The notes beneath the pieces are model-generated. The model was not told the origin of the DNA, did no database searches, and saw nothing but the letters and a program-made list of their open reading frames with translations. Positions 27,472 to 34,499 of a DNA stretch of 64,000 nucleotides are shown piece by piece (position 1 is the stretch's first letter; each line of letters begins with the position of its first letter). The stretch comes from Photobacterium chitinilyticum (GTDB taxonomy: Bacteria > Pseudomonadota > Gammaproteobacteria > Enterobacterales > Vibrionaceae). The stretch is from positions 724,711-788,710 of the forward strand of contig NZ_RJLM01000001.1 in NCBI RefSeq assembly GCF_004104355.1, given 5' to 3'. A program made the position numbers and the translations under genes.

Positions 27472-28365
27472 ATGAAACAATTAGCACTTTCAGCCTCTGT
27501 CGGCGACGGTGGCGTCAATAAACAGGAAGATATTCGTGCAATCCAGCAGGCGTTGAACTGCCTGAAAAATCACATTGGCTTGAGTGAATTGCTGAGTGTT
27601 GATGGTTCTCTTGGTCAGGTTCCGTCGAACTCGAATACGGTGAAGGCTATCTGTAGTTTTCAACGTAAAATCATGGGGTTTTCAAGGCCGGATGGGCGTG
27701 TCGATTGCTGGGAAAGTACCCATAAGGCGATTAATGAACTTCTTCAGGGGAGTGATAATAAAGCTGAATGGTTTTTTCCTTCGAAGGTTGAGCCTCAGGT
27801 TGGTTTGGCAGAAAGCGATTATCAACATGCAGCCGAGTTGCTAAGTTGTGATATTGCAGCCATTAAAGCGGTATCGGACGTAGAGTCGGCGGGGAAGGGG
27901 TTCTTGCCTGATGGGTTGCCGTGTATTTTATTTGAAGCCCATCAGTTTTCCAAATTTACTGATCACCAATACGATAGCAGTCAACCTGCTATTTCATCAC
28001 GCAAGTGGAATCGCAGTCTATATAAGGGCGGCGAGGCGGAATATCCTCGTCTAAAACAAGCAATACAGCTTGATAGAACGGCGGCATTGAAGTCTGCCTC
28101 GTGGGGGCGCTATCAAATTATGGGCTTCAACCATAAAAGTGCAGGATACCTCGATGTAGAGAGCTATGTTCAAGCGATGTTTGAGTCAGAACGCAATCAC
28201 CTGATCGCATTTGTATACTTCATCAAGTCAGATCGACACTTGTTATCAGCAATTCAAAACCATCAATGGGAAGCTTTTGCCAGGCATTACAACGGCCCTT
28301 CATATCAAACCAATCACTATGATGAAAAATTGCGACAAGCCTATGAGAAACACTCGATTGCTTAA
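27472..28365 (+). CDS. N-acetylmuramidase-family peptidoglycan hydrolase with peptidoglycan-binding domain
   Basis: Protein of 297 residues without signal peptide. Residues about 15-90 resemble a peptidoglycan-binding domain (IRAIQQALN, VDGSLGQ, AICSFQRKIMG, RPDGRVD). Residues about 105-290 match the N-acetylmuramidase family once called DUF3380, known from phage endolysins. Glu138 in SDVESAGKGF is the likely catalytic acid, with LFEAHQFSKF, SWGRYQIMGFNH and RHYNGP as further family signatures. Lacking export signals, it would need lysis, a holin or an injection device to reach the wall. It starts a plus-strand set of three genes that converges on the reb cluster, and could act in cell lysis and R-body release; that is inference. 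Confidence 0.85.
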   Translation: MKQLALSASVGDGGVNKQEDIRAIQQALNCLKNHIGLSELLSVDGSLGQVPSNSNTVKAICSFQRKIMGFSRPDGRVDCWESTHKAINELLQGSDNKAEWFFPSKVEPQVGLAESDYQHAAELLSCDIAAIKAVSDVESAGKGFLPDGLPCILFEAHQFSKFTDHQYDSSQPAISSRKWNRSLYKGGEAEYPRLKQAIQLDRTAALKSASWGRYQIMGFNHKSAGYLDVESYVQAMFESERNHLIAFVYFIKSDRHLLSAIQNHQWEAFARHYNGPSYQTNHYDEKLRQAYEKHSIA

Positions 28366-28386
28366 TTACGATGATGGAGAAATGAC

Positions 28387-29217
28387 ATGGAAAATATACA
28401 TATGATCAGGGAAAAAATCGCAGACGCAGGCACGCAGGCGAATTTGTATGAGCTGAGAGCAACTCTGGAAAACTACTTGTTCAAAGGAGATGCGGCGGAT
28501 CGAGGTTTGGGATTGTCCGAAATATGGGAAAAGAGCTTTAATCTTTTTGCTCCGTTACAAATGACAATTTCTGCTCTTAATTATGCAGGTGATGATCAGC
28601 TTAATGACGAGTTTATTGAATTATTTAATAAAGGGCCTGCCATCTTGGATATTAGCGGCTGGACATTAGAAGCGGGTTCGCCAGATCAGCGCCTTGTTTT
28701 TCCTGCTGGTTCGTTGATCCAGCCTCTATCGATGATACGGATCTACACCGCTCAGAGAGGCAGCTACTATTTCGGTAGTGAGAGGCCAATTTGGAATAAT
28801 CGTGGTGATGAGGCTTTGCTTTATGATCACAATATGGAGCTCGTAAGTTCCTGGTGTTATGGAAACAAGGCGCACCAGTATGTTGATATTTCGTATATTA
28901 ATGTTGATGGTGAGCAGGAGAGATCCGAAGGCGACGAATATATCGAACTTACAAATTTCAGTAAACATCGTGTCGATCTCAGCGGTTGGCAGATTAACGC
29001 CTCAAGTGGAAACAGTTTTACTTTTGATGTTGGTACTTATATTGAGCCTAACGGTAAGCTTCGAATATATACCAATAAGCAGGATCTCAATGCCAATGAG
29101 CTAAGTTTTAACTGCAAGCGTGCGATATGGAACAACACGGGTGGGGGAGGAAACCTACTTGATCACCTGCAGATGATAGTATCGGAATACCATTACGGCT
29201 TTGAGCCGCAGCGATGA
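28387..29217 (+). CDS. Protein with two lamin-tail-like (LTD) domains
   Basis: Protein of 276 residues without signal peptide. After a helical N-terminal region of about 55 residues come two similar beta-rich repeats. The first has DEFIELFNKG, LDISGWTLEAG, RLVFPAGSLIQP and RPIWNNRGDEALLYD. The second has DEYIELTNFSK, VDLSGWQINAS, FTFDVGTYIEPNG and RAIWNNTGGGGNLLD. These match the lamin-tail domain pattern, an Ig-like fold found in many bacterial surface or DNA-linked proteins. It follows the muramidase by 21 bases, so the two are almost certainly co-transcribed. GGAG precedes the ATG at good spacing. Its role here is unknown; tandem LTDs could bind a polymer or the particle surface. Confidence 0.7.
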   Translation: MENIHMIREKIADAGTQANLYELRATLENYLFKGDAADRGLGLSEIWEKSFNLFAPLQMTISALNYAGDDQLNDEFIELFNKGPAILDISGWTLEAGSPDQRLVFPAGSLIQPLSMIRIYTAQRGSYYFGSERPIWNNRGDEALLYDHNMELVSSWCYGNKAHQYVDISYINVDGEQERSEGDEYIELTNFSKHRVDLSGWQINASSGNSFTFDVGTYIEPNGKLRIYTNKQDLNANELSFNCKRAIWNNTGGGGNLLDHLQMIVSEYHYGFEPQR

Positions 29218-29265
29218 ATCGTGGCTTTGAGTCACAATTATTAGTCGGTAATTCAATGTGTTTAT

Positions 29266-29286
29266 AGGGGGGATTTCCCCCTTTTT
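29266..29286 (+). terminator. GC-only hairpin between LTD and membrane-protein genes
   Basis: GGGGG and CCCCC arms around GATTT, followed by TTTTTC. It looks like an intrinsic terminator 48 bases after the LTD gene, which would separate it from, or reduce, expression of the following membrane-protein gene. Confidence 0.75.
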
Positions 29287-29314
29287 CTATTGTGATGGTA
29301 TTTTGATTGTGAGA

Positions 29315-30334
29315 ATGAAACGTCTAAAGGATCCACAACATAGTAGCCACCAGAAGGTTGTTGCGACTCAAGAGGTTCTGCAGATTGTCGAAGATGGTCA
29401 ACGCTTATTGCACTTCGTTGCTCGCCATGGTCATCAAAGGTTAGATTCCGACGCTGCTCAAATCATCATTGATGCTCAGGATAAAATAGCTCGGGGAGAT
29501 TGGTCTGTTGAGGATGAGGTAGCCCTTCTTGTTAGTTTCGATTGTCTGGCGACTCATGTTTATCCTGTCACGGTTGAAAGCATCAAAGCGGTTGTTCCTA
29601 GAGCAGACCAAACAAAGTGCAACAAAACTCAGGCAGAAAAAGTTGTTGCGTGGTATCGGCGGTATACTGTTGCCACTCTAATTTTTTTACTGTTGTTCCA
29701 GGTGTATTATTTATTTGGGCATGATATTAAACACAACCTAACCACGGCATTTGAAGCAAGGACCCAGGCTCAATTGGCCTTGGAGCAGGCTACTGATACG
29801 AGCGAGAGGAAGAAACAACTAGAGTTTGAGCAGATTGACCAAAGGCTGGATGCGAACTATCGGCTATTACAACAGTGGAATCGAATATGGTCTTTGGGTG
29901 GAACACTATCAATTGATTTGCCGGAACAAAAACTTCACCAGTTTCGAATCGCTTTTTTTGCCCATGTCTTAGCTGCCGAAGCGGTGCTGACTATGCTGCA
30001 AAACTACTTGCTTCCTTTGTTATATGGCCTTTTAGGGGCTTTTATTTTTGTTTTACGTAATCTGTTACAACAAATCAAATCGTTGACCTACACAAACGCT
30101 CGAGAAGTAGGGTTTCGTTTACGGCTGACGCTAGGATCTCTTGCGGGCATGATCACAGGCTGGCTGTTTAAACCAGATGCCGCAATGGAAGTGATAACCC
30201 TATCTCCAATGGCGATTGCCTTTGTTGCCGGTTATAGCATCGAACTGCTTTTTGCCTTGCTAGATCGCATTATTGATAGCGTTAAGCGCTCCCTACCTAA
30301 AGGGGAACGATCCGGGACTAATCCTTCACAATAG
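29315..30334 (+). CDS. Polytopic membrane protein of unknown function
   Basis: Not recognised. About 339 residues from ATG 29315. An upstream in-frame GTG (29258) would run through the terminator hairpin, so it was not chosen; the ribosome site of the ATG is weak. The first 115 residues are soluble and charged. A first membrane segment lies near 115-132 (TLIFLLLFQVYYLFG), a charged helical, probably coiled-coil stretch follows (about 140-200), and then three to four further hydrophobic segments (LPLLYGLLGAFIFVLRNLL, LGSLAGMITGWLF, PMAIAFVAGYSIELLFALL). It is convergent with the reb cluster, with only 16 bases between the stop codons. A role in particle-linked membrane events is possible but unproven. 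Confidence 0.6.
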   Translation: MKRLKDPQHSSHQKVVATQEVLQIVEDGQRLLHFVARHGHQRLDSDAAQIIIDAQDKIARGDWSVEDEVALLVSFDCLATHVYPVTVESIKAVVPRADQTKCNKTQAEKVVAWYRRYTVATLIFLLLFQVYYLFGHDIKHNLTTAFEARTQAQLALEQATDTSERKKQLEFEQIDQRLDANYRLLQQWNRIWSLGGTLSIDLPEQKLHQFRIAFFAHVLAAEAVLTMLQNYLLPLLYGLLGAFIFVLRNLLQQIKSLTYTNAREVGFRLRLTLGSLAGMITGWLFKPDAAMEVITLSPMAIAFVAGYSIELLFALLDRIIDSVKRSLPKGERSGTNPSQ

Positions 30335-30350
30335 CGGCTTGCTCGTTTGA

Positions 30351-30617
30351 TTATTCAAATTGCTTGGCTACCATGGCTGCTTTCTCACCGAGCGTTGCGA
30401 AATTGTCGGTGCCTTTTGCCATAATCTGTTGTGCTTGCTCTATAACTTCCAGGTATTTAGGATCACCGGTAGCCAGCAGCTGTGATAAGGCAACGCCTAT
30501 AGCCGTTGTGCTGATTGTATTGAGGTTGCGAAGGTTATCGGTCGCATCTTGAACTGCAATGGCAGTAGATTGAGCGACCGATTGTCTTGCTTTATTGGTT
30601 GCGGCATCACTGACCAT
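30351..30617 (-). CDS. Small helical reb-cluster protein, family 2 (copy A)
   Basis: Protein of 88 residues. It is clearly paralogous to the 98-residue product at 31769-32065: both contain QSxAQSTA, DATDNLRNxNT, STTAIGVALxQLLxTGDPKY and a following helix with VIEQAQ. No signal peptide is present. The alanine-rich, mildly amphipathic composition is like that of R-body subunits, but the sequence is not the RebB pattern proper, so it is treated as a second component family. The ATG lies 12 bases after the stop of the 56-residue gene upstream, so translation is probably coupled. Confidence 0.75.
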   Translation of the reverse strand: MVSDAATNKARQSVAQSTAIAVQDATDNLRNLNTISTTAIGVALSQLLATGDPKYLEVIEQAQQIMAKGTDNFATLGEKAAMVAKQFE

Positions 30618-30629
30618 AACAATGATTAC

Positions 30630-30800
30630 TTAGCCACCAGAGTGGCGTAAGATCAGCGAGCAGGATGTAGATCCGTTACTGACAGCTTGCATCCCGTGCT
30701 GTATTGCGACAGCGTTTTGCATAAGCAATCCGACGGAATCGGCCATAGCGGCTTCGCTAAGTTGGTTAATTATTTCGGTGATAGCAGTATTTTCTTCCAC
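30630..30800 (-). CDS. RebB-like small protein with GTG start
   Basis: Read directly from the sequence: GTG at 30800 with a perfect AAGGAGG ribosome site six bases upstream, 56 codons, TAA at 30630-30632. The product begins VEENTAITEIINQLSEAAMA and contains DSVGLLMQNAVAIQHGMQAV, which parallels the RebB core (GNLLMSTSHALSNAAHNAT) and especially the 135-residue neighbour (ETIGLSMHNAVANQQQSQ). It then ends in a short Cys- and Ser-containing tail. It fills what would otherwise be an empty gap between two minus-strand genes, in the same direction. An automatic caller could miss it because of its size and GTG start. Confidence 0.75.
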   Translation of the reverse strand: MEENTAITEIINQLSEAAMADSVGLLMQNAVAIQHGMQAVSNGSTSCSLILRHSGG

Positions 30801-30904
30801 GCTTGCCTCCTTGTATACAGAGTGAGTGCCAGCACTTTATTTGCTCACTTGCTCCATTGCAGAAAAAGATTGTCTATTTGGTGCTCCTTTATCAATCGGA
30901 AGGG

Positions 30905-31150
30905 TTATAGATCGGAGATCTGCTGGTTGATGGCTTTCATCGCGCTAGCAAGCTCCTTACTGACGGAATCCATCATCTCGCTCACTTGGTTTTCAATTTC
31001 GCTGGCTTTTTGAAAAGGCTCAAGGTTGTTTAGCTGTTGTTGGTTTTGCTCAAATATAGAAGCGACCTCAAGCTGCTTGTCCTGTGTGAATTTTTCGATG
31101 TATGCGAGTTGATCGCGTGACTGAGCCGCCACATCGTCAAGTTTGTTCAT
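30905..31150 (-). CDS. Small coiled-coil protein of the reb cluster
   Basis: Acidic, highly helical protein of 81 residues with heptad-like spacing throughout (for example DQLAYIEKFTQDKQLEVASI and SKELASAMKAINQQISDL). No family recognised. Its ATG overlaps the TGA of the upstream RebB-like gene by four bases (ATGA), so the two are translationally coupled and probably act together. Candidate roles are a chaperone, a cap or an assembly partner; none is shown by the sequence. Confidence 0.7.
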   Translation of the reverse strand: MNKLDDVAAQSRDQLAYIEKFTQDKQLEVASIFEQNQQQLNNLEPFQKASEIENQVSEMMDSVSKELASAMKAINQQISDL

Positions 31151-31554
31151 TCGTTCTTCTCTCCGTCGCTATTCCGTCGTAAAAAGTTGAAGATATTTAA
31201 CTTTCTTTTCTTGTTGCTAGGGACGCTTTGGCCGTTCTGTGGTTCGACGTAGATTGGTTCAATGTCACGGTTTGCAAGAGGCGATGGAACATCTGTAATG
31301 CTAGGAGGCGCGACATCTTTAATATTGGAAGCTGAAGGCTGGGCTTGGGATTGCAAAAGACGTGCACAGGCATTGGTGACTGATGCTGCTGTTGTCATTT
31401 GTGACTGCTGTTGGTTGGCGACGGCATTGTGCATTGACAAGCCGATGGTTTCAGCAAATGTCGTTTCAACTAACTCTGTCGGTTGGGAAGAGAAGGCCTG
31501 CTGTGTGGTTAGAGGCCCCTCATTTTCGATGGTGTTACGTTGATCTGTACTCAT
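31147..31554 (-). CDS. RebB-like protein with proline-rich linker and basic tail
   Basis: Protein of 135 residues. Residues about 31-70 (FAETIGLSMHNAVANQQQSQ, then AASVTNACARLLQ) form a core like that of RebB-family R-body proteins. Residues 75-115 are a Pro/Ser/Asn-rich linker. Residues 117-130 are basic and amphipathic (KKRKLNIFNFLRR), suited to contact membrane or nucleic acid. A ribosome site AAAGG lies before the ATG. It is the first gene of the distal half of the cluster, separated from the proximal half by 214 bases and a weak hairpin, so it may have its own promoter. Confidence 0.72.
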   Translation of the reverse strand: MSTDQRNTIENEGPLTTQQAFSSQPTELVETTFAETIGLSMHNAVANQQQSQMTTAASVTNACARLLQSQAQPSASNIKDVAPPSITDVPSPLANRDIEPIYVEPQNGQSVPSNKKRKLNIFNFLRRNSDGEKNE

Positions 31555-31743
31555 ATTGGATACCTTTACGTTGGGTTAATAACAAGAATATATCCAGCTT
31601 AAAGGATGCCTAGGGTTTCGAATCGGAGTAATTACGCTTTATTGCCGTTGAAATGATGAATGGGTTTATTTTGGATAATAGTTGGTGTTATGGACATAAA
31701 GTGAATAGCGATGAAATGCAGAACTCTTTGAGGTTATTATAAC

Positions 31744-31762
31744 GGGAAGCACCTAACTTCCC
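31744..31762 (-). terminator. Weak hairpin inside the reb cluster
   Basis: Arms GGGAAG and CTTCCC seven bases past the stop of 31769-32065, followed on the minus strand by GTTATAATAACC. It may reduce rather than stop transcription into the distal half. Confidence 0.35.
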
Positions 31763-31768
31763 TAAAGG

Positions 31769-32065
31769 TCAGTTATTGCTTTCATCCTGAAGTACAGTCG
31801 CTATTTTTTCACCGACAATACCGAAGTTATCTGCACCATTTGCAACAAGTTTTTGGGCTTGCTCGATAACGTTATAGTATTTTGGATCGCCAGTTTCAAG
31901 CAGCTGATTAAGGGCAACCCCAATAGCTGTTGTGCTCAGTGTATTTATATTGCGCAAGTTATCGGTGGCATCTGATAGCGCCAAAGCCGTGGATTGAGCT
32001 ATAGACTGTTGGGCGGTATTTGCCGCAGAGTACTCAGGCTCTGGTGGTTTATTATATTGCGACAT
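31769..32065 (-). CDS. Small helical reb-cluster protein, family 2 (copy B)
   Basis: Protein of 98 residues. After an N-terminal Pro/Glu/Tyr-rich stretch (PPEPEYSAANTA) the body matches the 88-residue product at 30351-30617 (QSIAQSTA, SDATDNLRNINT, STTAIGVALNQLL, ETGDPKYYNVIEQAQK). An AGGAG ribosome site lies eight bases before the ATG. It is 67 bases downstream of a RebB gene and in the same direction. Keeping two diverged copies of this family in one cluster suggests that both are needed or form a heteromer. Function not known. Confidence 0.75.
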   Translation of the reverse strand: MSQYNKPPEPEYSAANTAQQSIAQSTALALSDATDNLRNINTLSTTAIGVALNQLLETGDPKYYNVIEQAQKLVANGADNFGIVGEKIATVLQDESNN

Positions 32066-32132
32066 ACATGTCTCCTAACCGAGATTAAAGCCTTTGCCAG
32101 GGGGCTGACAAAGGCTACTGGGGTAAGCGATA

Positions 32133-32399
32133 TTATTTCGAATCTTTCTCGATAATACCCTCGGCACTGCGTCCGATGATGGAGCTACCAATCGACATCA
32201 GGGAATTGACTCCCTGAACAGTTGCGGCTTGCATCGTGATGTGAGCCTGCTGCTGTGCTGCGGTGGCATTGTGCGCCGCATTGCTCAGAGCATGGCTGGT
32301 CGACATTAATAGATTACCCATTGCCATCGCAGGTGTTTCACCAACAACTTTAGTATTAACCTGAGTGACAGAATCTGTTACTTGCTCATTTACTGGCAT
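32133..32399 (-). CDS. rebB: RebB-family R-body structural protein, copy 1
   Basis: Protein of 88 residues of the RebB (killing-trait) family, whose members polymerise into refractile bodies: coiled ribbons inside the cell that can unroll and break membranes. The start VNEQVTDSVTQVNTKVVGE and core GNLLMSTSHALSNAAHNAT are typical, followed by AAQQQAHITMQAATVQG and a short C-terminal helix. It differs from copy 2 at only three positions (21, 75, 80) plus the last residues. AAGGAAAT precedes the ATG. The family assignment rests on recognised motifs; assembly is not shown. Confidence 0.8.
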   Translation of the reverse strand: MPVNEQVTDSVTQVNTKVVGETPAMAMGNLLMSTSHALSNAAHNATAAQQQAHITMQAATVQGVNSLMSIGSSIIGRSAEGIIEKDSK

Positions 32400-32444
32400 A
32401 GTTATTTCCTTTCATTGATTATTATTTAAATTGAGTTAGTGCGA

Positions 32445-32705
32445 TTAGCCTTTTTCGATAATATCTTCAGCGCTTCGTCCGACGATGGAACTACCAATCG
32501 ACATCAGGGAGTTCACCCCCTGTACTGTTGCCGCTTGCATCGTGATATGGGCTTGCTGCTGTGCTGCGGTGGCATTATGTGCCGCATTACTTAGTGCATG
32601 ACTGGTGGACATCAATAAGTTGCCCATTGCCATTGCTGGTGTGTCGCCAACGACTTTGGTGTTCACTTGTGTGACCGAGTCGGTCACTTGCTCATTTACA
32701 GGCAT
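32445..32705 (-). CDS. rebB: RebB-family R-body structural protein, copy 2
   Basis: Protein of 86 residues, nearly identical to copy 1 downstream, which points to recent tandem duplication or gene conversion. It has the same RebB signature (VTDSVTQVNTKV, AMGNLLMSTSHALSNAAHNA, MQAATVQGVNSLMSIGSSI). AAGGAG stands seven bases before the ATG. Genes of the tandem set are separated by 32-45 bases, each with its own strong ribosome site, as expected for abundant structural subunits. Confidence 0.8.
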   Translation of the reverse strand: MPVNEQVTDSVTQVNTKVVGDTPAMAMGNLLMSTSHALSNAAHNATAAQQQAHITMQAATVQGVNSLMSIGSSIVGRSAEDIIEKG

Positions 32706-32737
32706 AATTTCTCCTTAATTATTGCCAGATGAATAAA

Positions 32738-32998
32738 TTAACCTTTCTGCAAAATGGCTTCTGCGCCACGTCCGATTACAGCAGTGCCAGTTGCCATAAT
32801 TGAATTGATTCCTTGTACTGTCGCCGCCTGCATAACTAACCCTGCCTGCTGGTTAGCCGATGTGACATTCAGCGCGGCGGTGCTGAGAGCCTGGCTGGTA
32901 GACATCAATAAGTTGCCACCAGCCATTGCCGGTACGTCACCGAGTACTTTGGTATTCACTTGCGTCACGGAATCCGTGACTTGATCATTAACAGGCAT
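32738..32998 (-). CDS. rebB: RebB-family R-body structural protein, copy 3 (diverged)
   Basis: Protein of 86 residues. It shares the N-terminus (VNDQVTDSVTQVNTKVLGD) and the LLMSTSQAL and MQAATVQGINSIMA segments with copies 1 and 2, but differs at many surface-type positions (for example VTSANQQAGLV). It is therefore an older paralogue, possibly a distinct subunit as RebA and RebB are in Caedibacter. The ATG at 32998 is preferred over one six codons upstream (33016) because AAGGAGC lies between them at correct spacing and the paralogues start here. It is the promoter-proximal gene of the cluster. Confidence 0.8.
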   Translation of the reverse strand: MPVNDQVTDSVTQVNTKVLGDVPAMAGGNLLMSTSQALSTAALNVTSANQQAGLVMQAATVQGINSIMATGTAVIGRGAEAILQKG

Positions 32999-33230
32999 AA
33001 AATGCTCCTTTTTCATCGTGGAAACTGCTTTGCAGTTGTTTCTTCAAAAAACGTACAGCGTGGTGCCGACGTTTCTTTAAAGCCCTTGTTGTTGGTATGT
33101 GAATATCATAGTGATTTGCTATTGCTATAAATTGGCGAAAAATATGTTTTATAAGGTGATTTAAATTAATTTCATTTTTTAAATCGGAACAATACGGTAA
33201 TTTCAGAGTGTTGACCCTGTGCATAATTAT
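32999..33230 (-). promoter_or_regulatory. Probable promoter/leader region of the reb cluster
   Basis: Gap of about 230 bases between the regulator gene and the first reb gene, strongly AT-rich in its distal half. The reading frame 32988-33224 here has a composition unlike its neighbours and no ribosome site, and was rejected. No good sigma54 -24/-12 element was seen. The regulator next door is the obvious candidate to act here. Confidence 0.4.
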
Positions 33231-34499
33231 TTATTCAATCAGCTGGTTTTCTTTTCTACATCTGTCTCTATATTGTCTTGGTGTTAATTTGGTTAGTTGT
33301 TTGAACTTTTTCTCAAAGTGACTCAGATCACCAAACCCTACGCTATAAGCGACATCTGTTATTTTTGATAAAGGTTTGTTGTTGATAATAGACTTTGCTT
33401 TTTCAATACGAACTTCTGTTAATAGTTGTTTAAAGCTTCTCTTCAATATGCTTCGGAATAGGAATGACAGGTGAGAAGCACTAACAAAGGAACTCTCGGC
33501 AAGTTCATTGAGCGTGATTTCTCGGTGGTAGTTATAGGAGATATACTCAATGGCCTTTTTTACGCTTAAGTGGGTATGCTCAAACTTATCGATATCGCCA
33601 TTTATGATTGATATGGCAATATTATTATCTTTTTTTTCTTGCTTTTTTAATGTTGGGTCAAAAGCAATAATTTCATTGCTGCCAATATGCTGTTTGTCAC
33701 AAAATGTAATTAAGCGGACAATGTAGCGTTCAAGTTCTTGGCTATTGCCTGGCCATTGCTTGTTACTTAGGAGTTTTACTGCATCAACAGAGATACTTGT
33801 AGGGGAGACCCCTTGGCTATTACTCTCAATGTAATATTTAACATGAATGTTGATATCATGATTTCTTTGTTTAAGAGGTGGAATGTAGATATCCAAAATG
33901 TGAGGGAGGTAGAGTGAAAGGCTGGAAGAGAATTTATTATTCACACGATAGTTGAGGTCTTCAATTGATGATAATATCAAACGTATATTATTGCTTTTTA
34001 ACTGGTCTCCTAAACCTTTTAATGTGAAGAGTGTAATCAGGATGTCTAGCTTCTCTTTGTTGAGATATTCTAAATTACTGAGGTATAACGTACCATCCTT
34101 AGCAGCCATTAATGCATAGGCTAGATTGCGTTGAAATCTTTTATCGCTGTTAATTTGTGCACTGACTTCGATAAATTCGCCAGGCCTTGATAGTTCGGAG
34201 GCGTGAATATTCATTGCGACAGTGAATTTCTCACACCCTGGTTCACCATAAATGATGACTGGAAATTGTGATTTGACGGCTTTCCTAATTTGATCTTTTA
34301 CTTTTTTTATCGCAACAGAATTACCAAGGATAGGGGGAGGGGCTACTGAGGGAGAAGTGATTTCGGCCAAAGACATCAAAGGTTGTTGAGAGGATAAAAA
34401 TTCCCCCCATTGATTTATGTCGTTAAAGTCCTCTTTGAAATGTGCATTTTCAAATTGTGCTTTTCCTAATTGTAAATTGTACTTTTGATCATGAGGCAT
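33231..34499 (-). CDS. AraC-type regulator fused to a degenerate AAA+ activator domain
   Basis: Protein of 422 residues. Residues about 58-280 follow the plan of sigma54-activator AAA+ domains (GNSVAIKKVKDQIRKAV, IIYGEPGCEKFTV, KDGTLYLSNLEYL, PPLKQRNHDI, WPGNSQELERYI), but the Walker A Gly-Lys-Thr/Glu is altered to CEKF, the Walker B Asp-Glu is replaced by Ser-Asn, and the GAFTGA segment is missing. ATP hydrolysis and sigma54 contact are therefore unlikely. Residues about 311-414 are an intact AraC double helix-turn-helix (ITLNELAESSFVSASHLSFL, ITDVAYSVGFGDLSHFEKKF, TPRQYR). ATG 34499 follows GGAG by six bases. It sits directly upstream of the reb genes and is presumably their activator. Confidence 0.82.
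   Translation of the reverse strand: MPHDQKYNLQLGKAQFENAHFKEDFNDINQWGEFLSSQQPLMSLAEITSPSVAPPPILGNSVAIKKVKDQIRKAVKSQFPVIIYGEPGCEKFTVAMNIHASELSRPGEFIEVSAQINSDKRFQRNLAYALMAAKDGTLYLSNLEYLNKEKLDILITLFTLKGLGDQLKSNNIRLILSSIEDLNYRVNNKFSSSLSLYLPHILDIYIPPLKQRNHDINIHVKYYIESNSQGVSPTSISVDAVKLLSNKQWPGNSQELERYIVRLITFCDKQHIGSNEIIAFDPTLKKQEKKDNNIAISIINGDIDKFEHTHLSVKKAIEYISYNYHREITLNELAESSFVSASHLSFLFRSILKRSFKQLLTEVRIEKAKSIINNKPLSKITDVAYSVGFGDLSHFEKKFKQLTKLTPRQYRDRCRKENQLIE

Noticed and set aside
32133-32998. Reading the tandem small repeats as a phage tail or gas-vesicle gene set
   Set aside because: Sequence motifs match RebB and not gas-vesicle GvpA or tail-tube proteins, and no other phage structural genes are present.
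32988-33224. 78-codon frame between the reb regulator and rebB copy 3
   Set aside because: Overlaps the start of rebB copy 3, lacks a ribosome site and lies where the cluster promoter is expected.
32999-33230. Sigma54 promoter for the reb genes
   Set aside because: GGCAC appears, but the -12 element does not match, and the regulator lacks the GAFTGA motif needed for sigma54.
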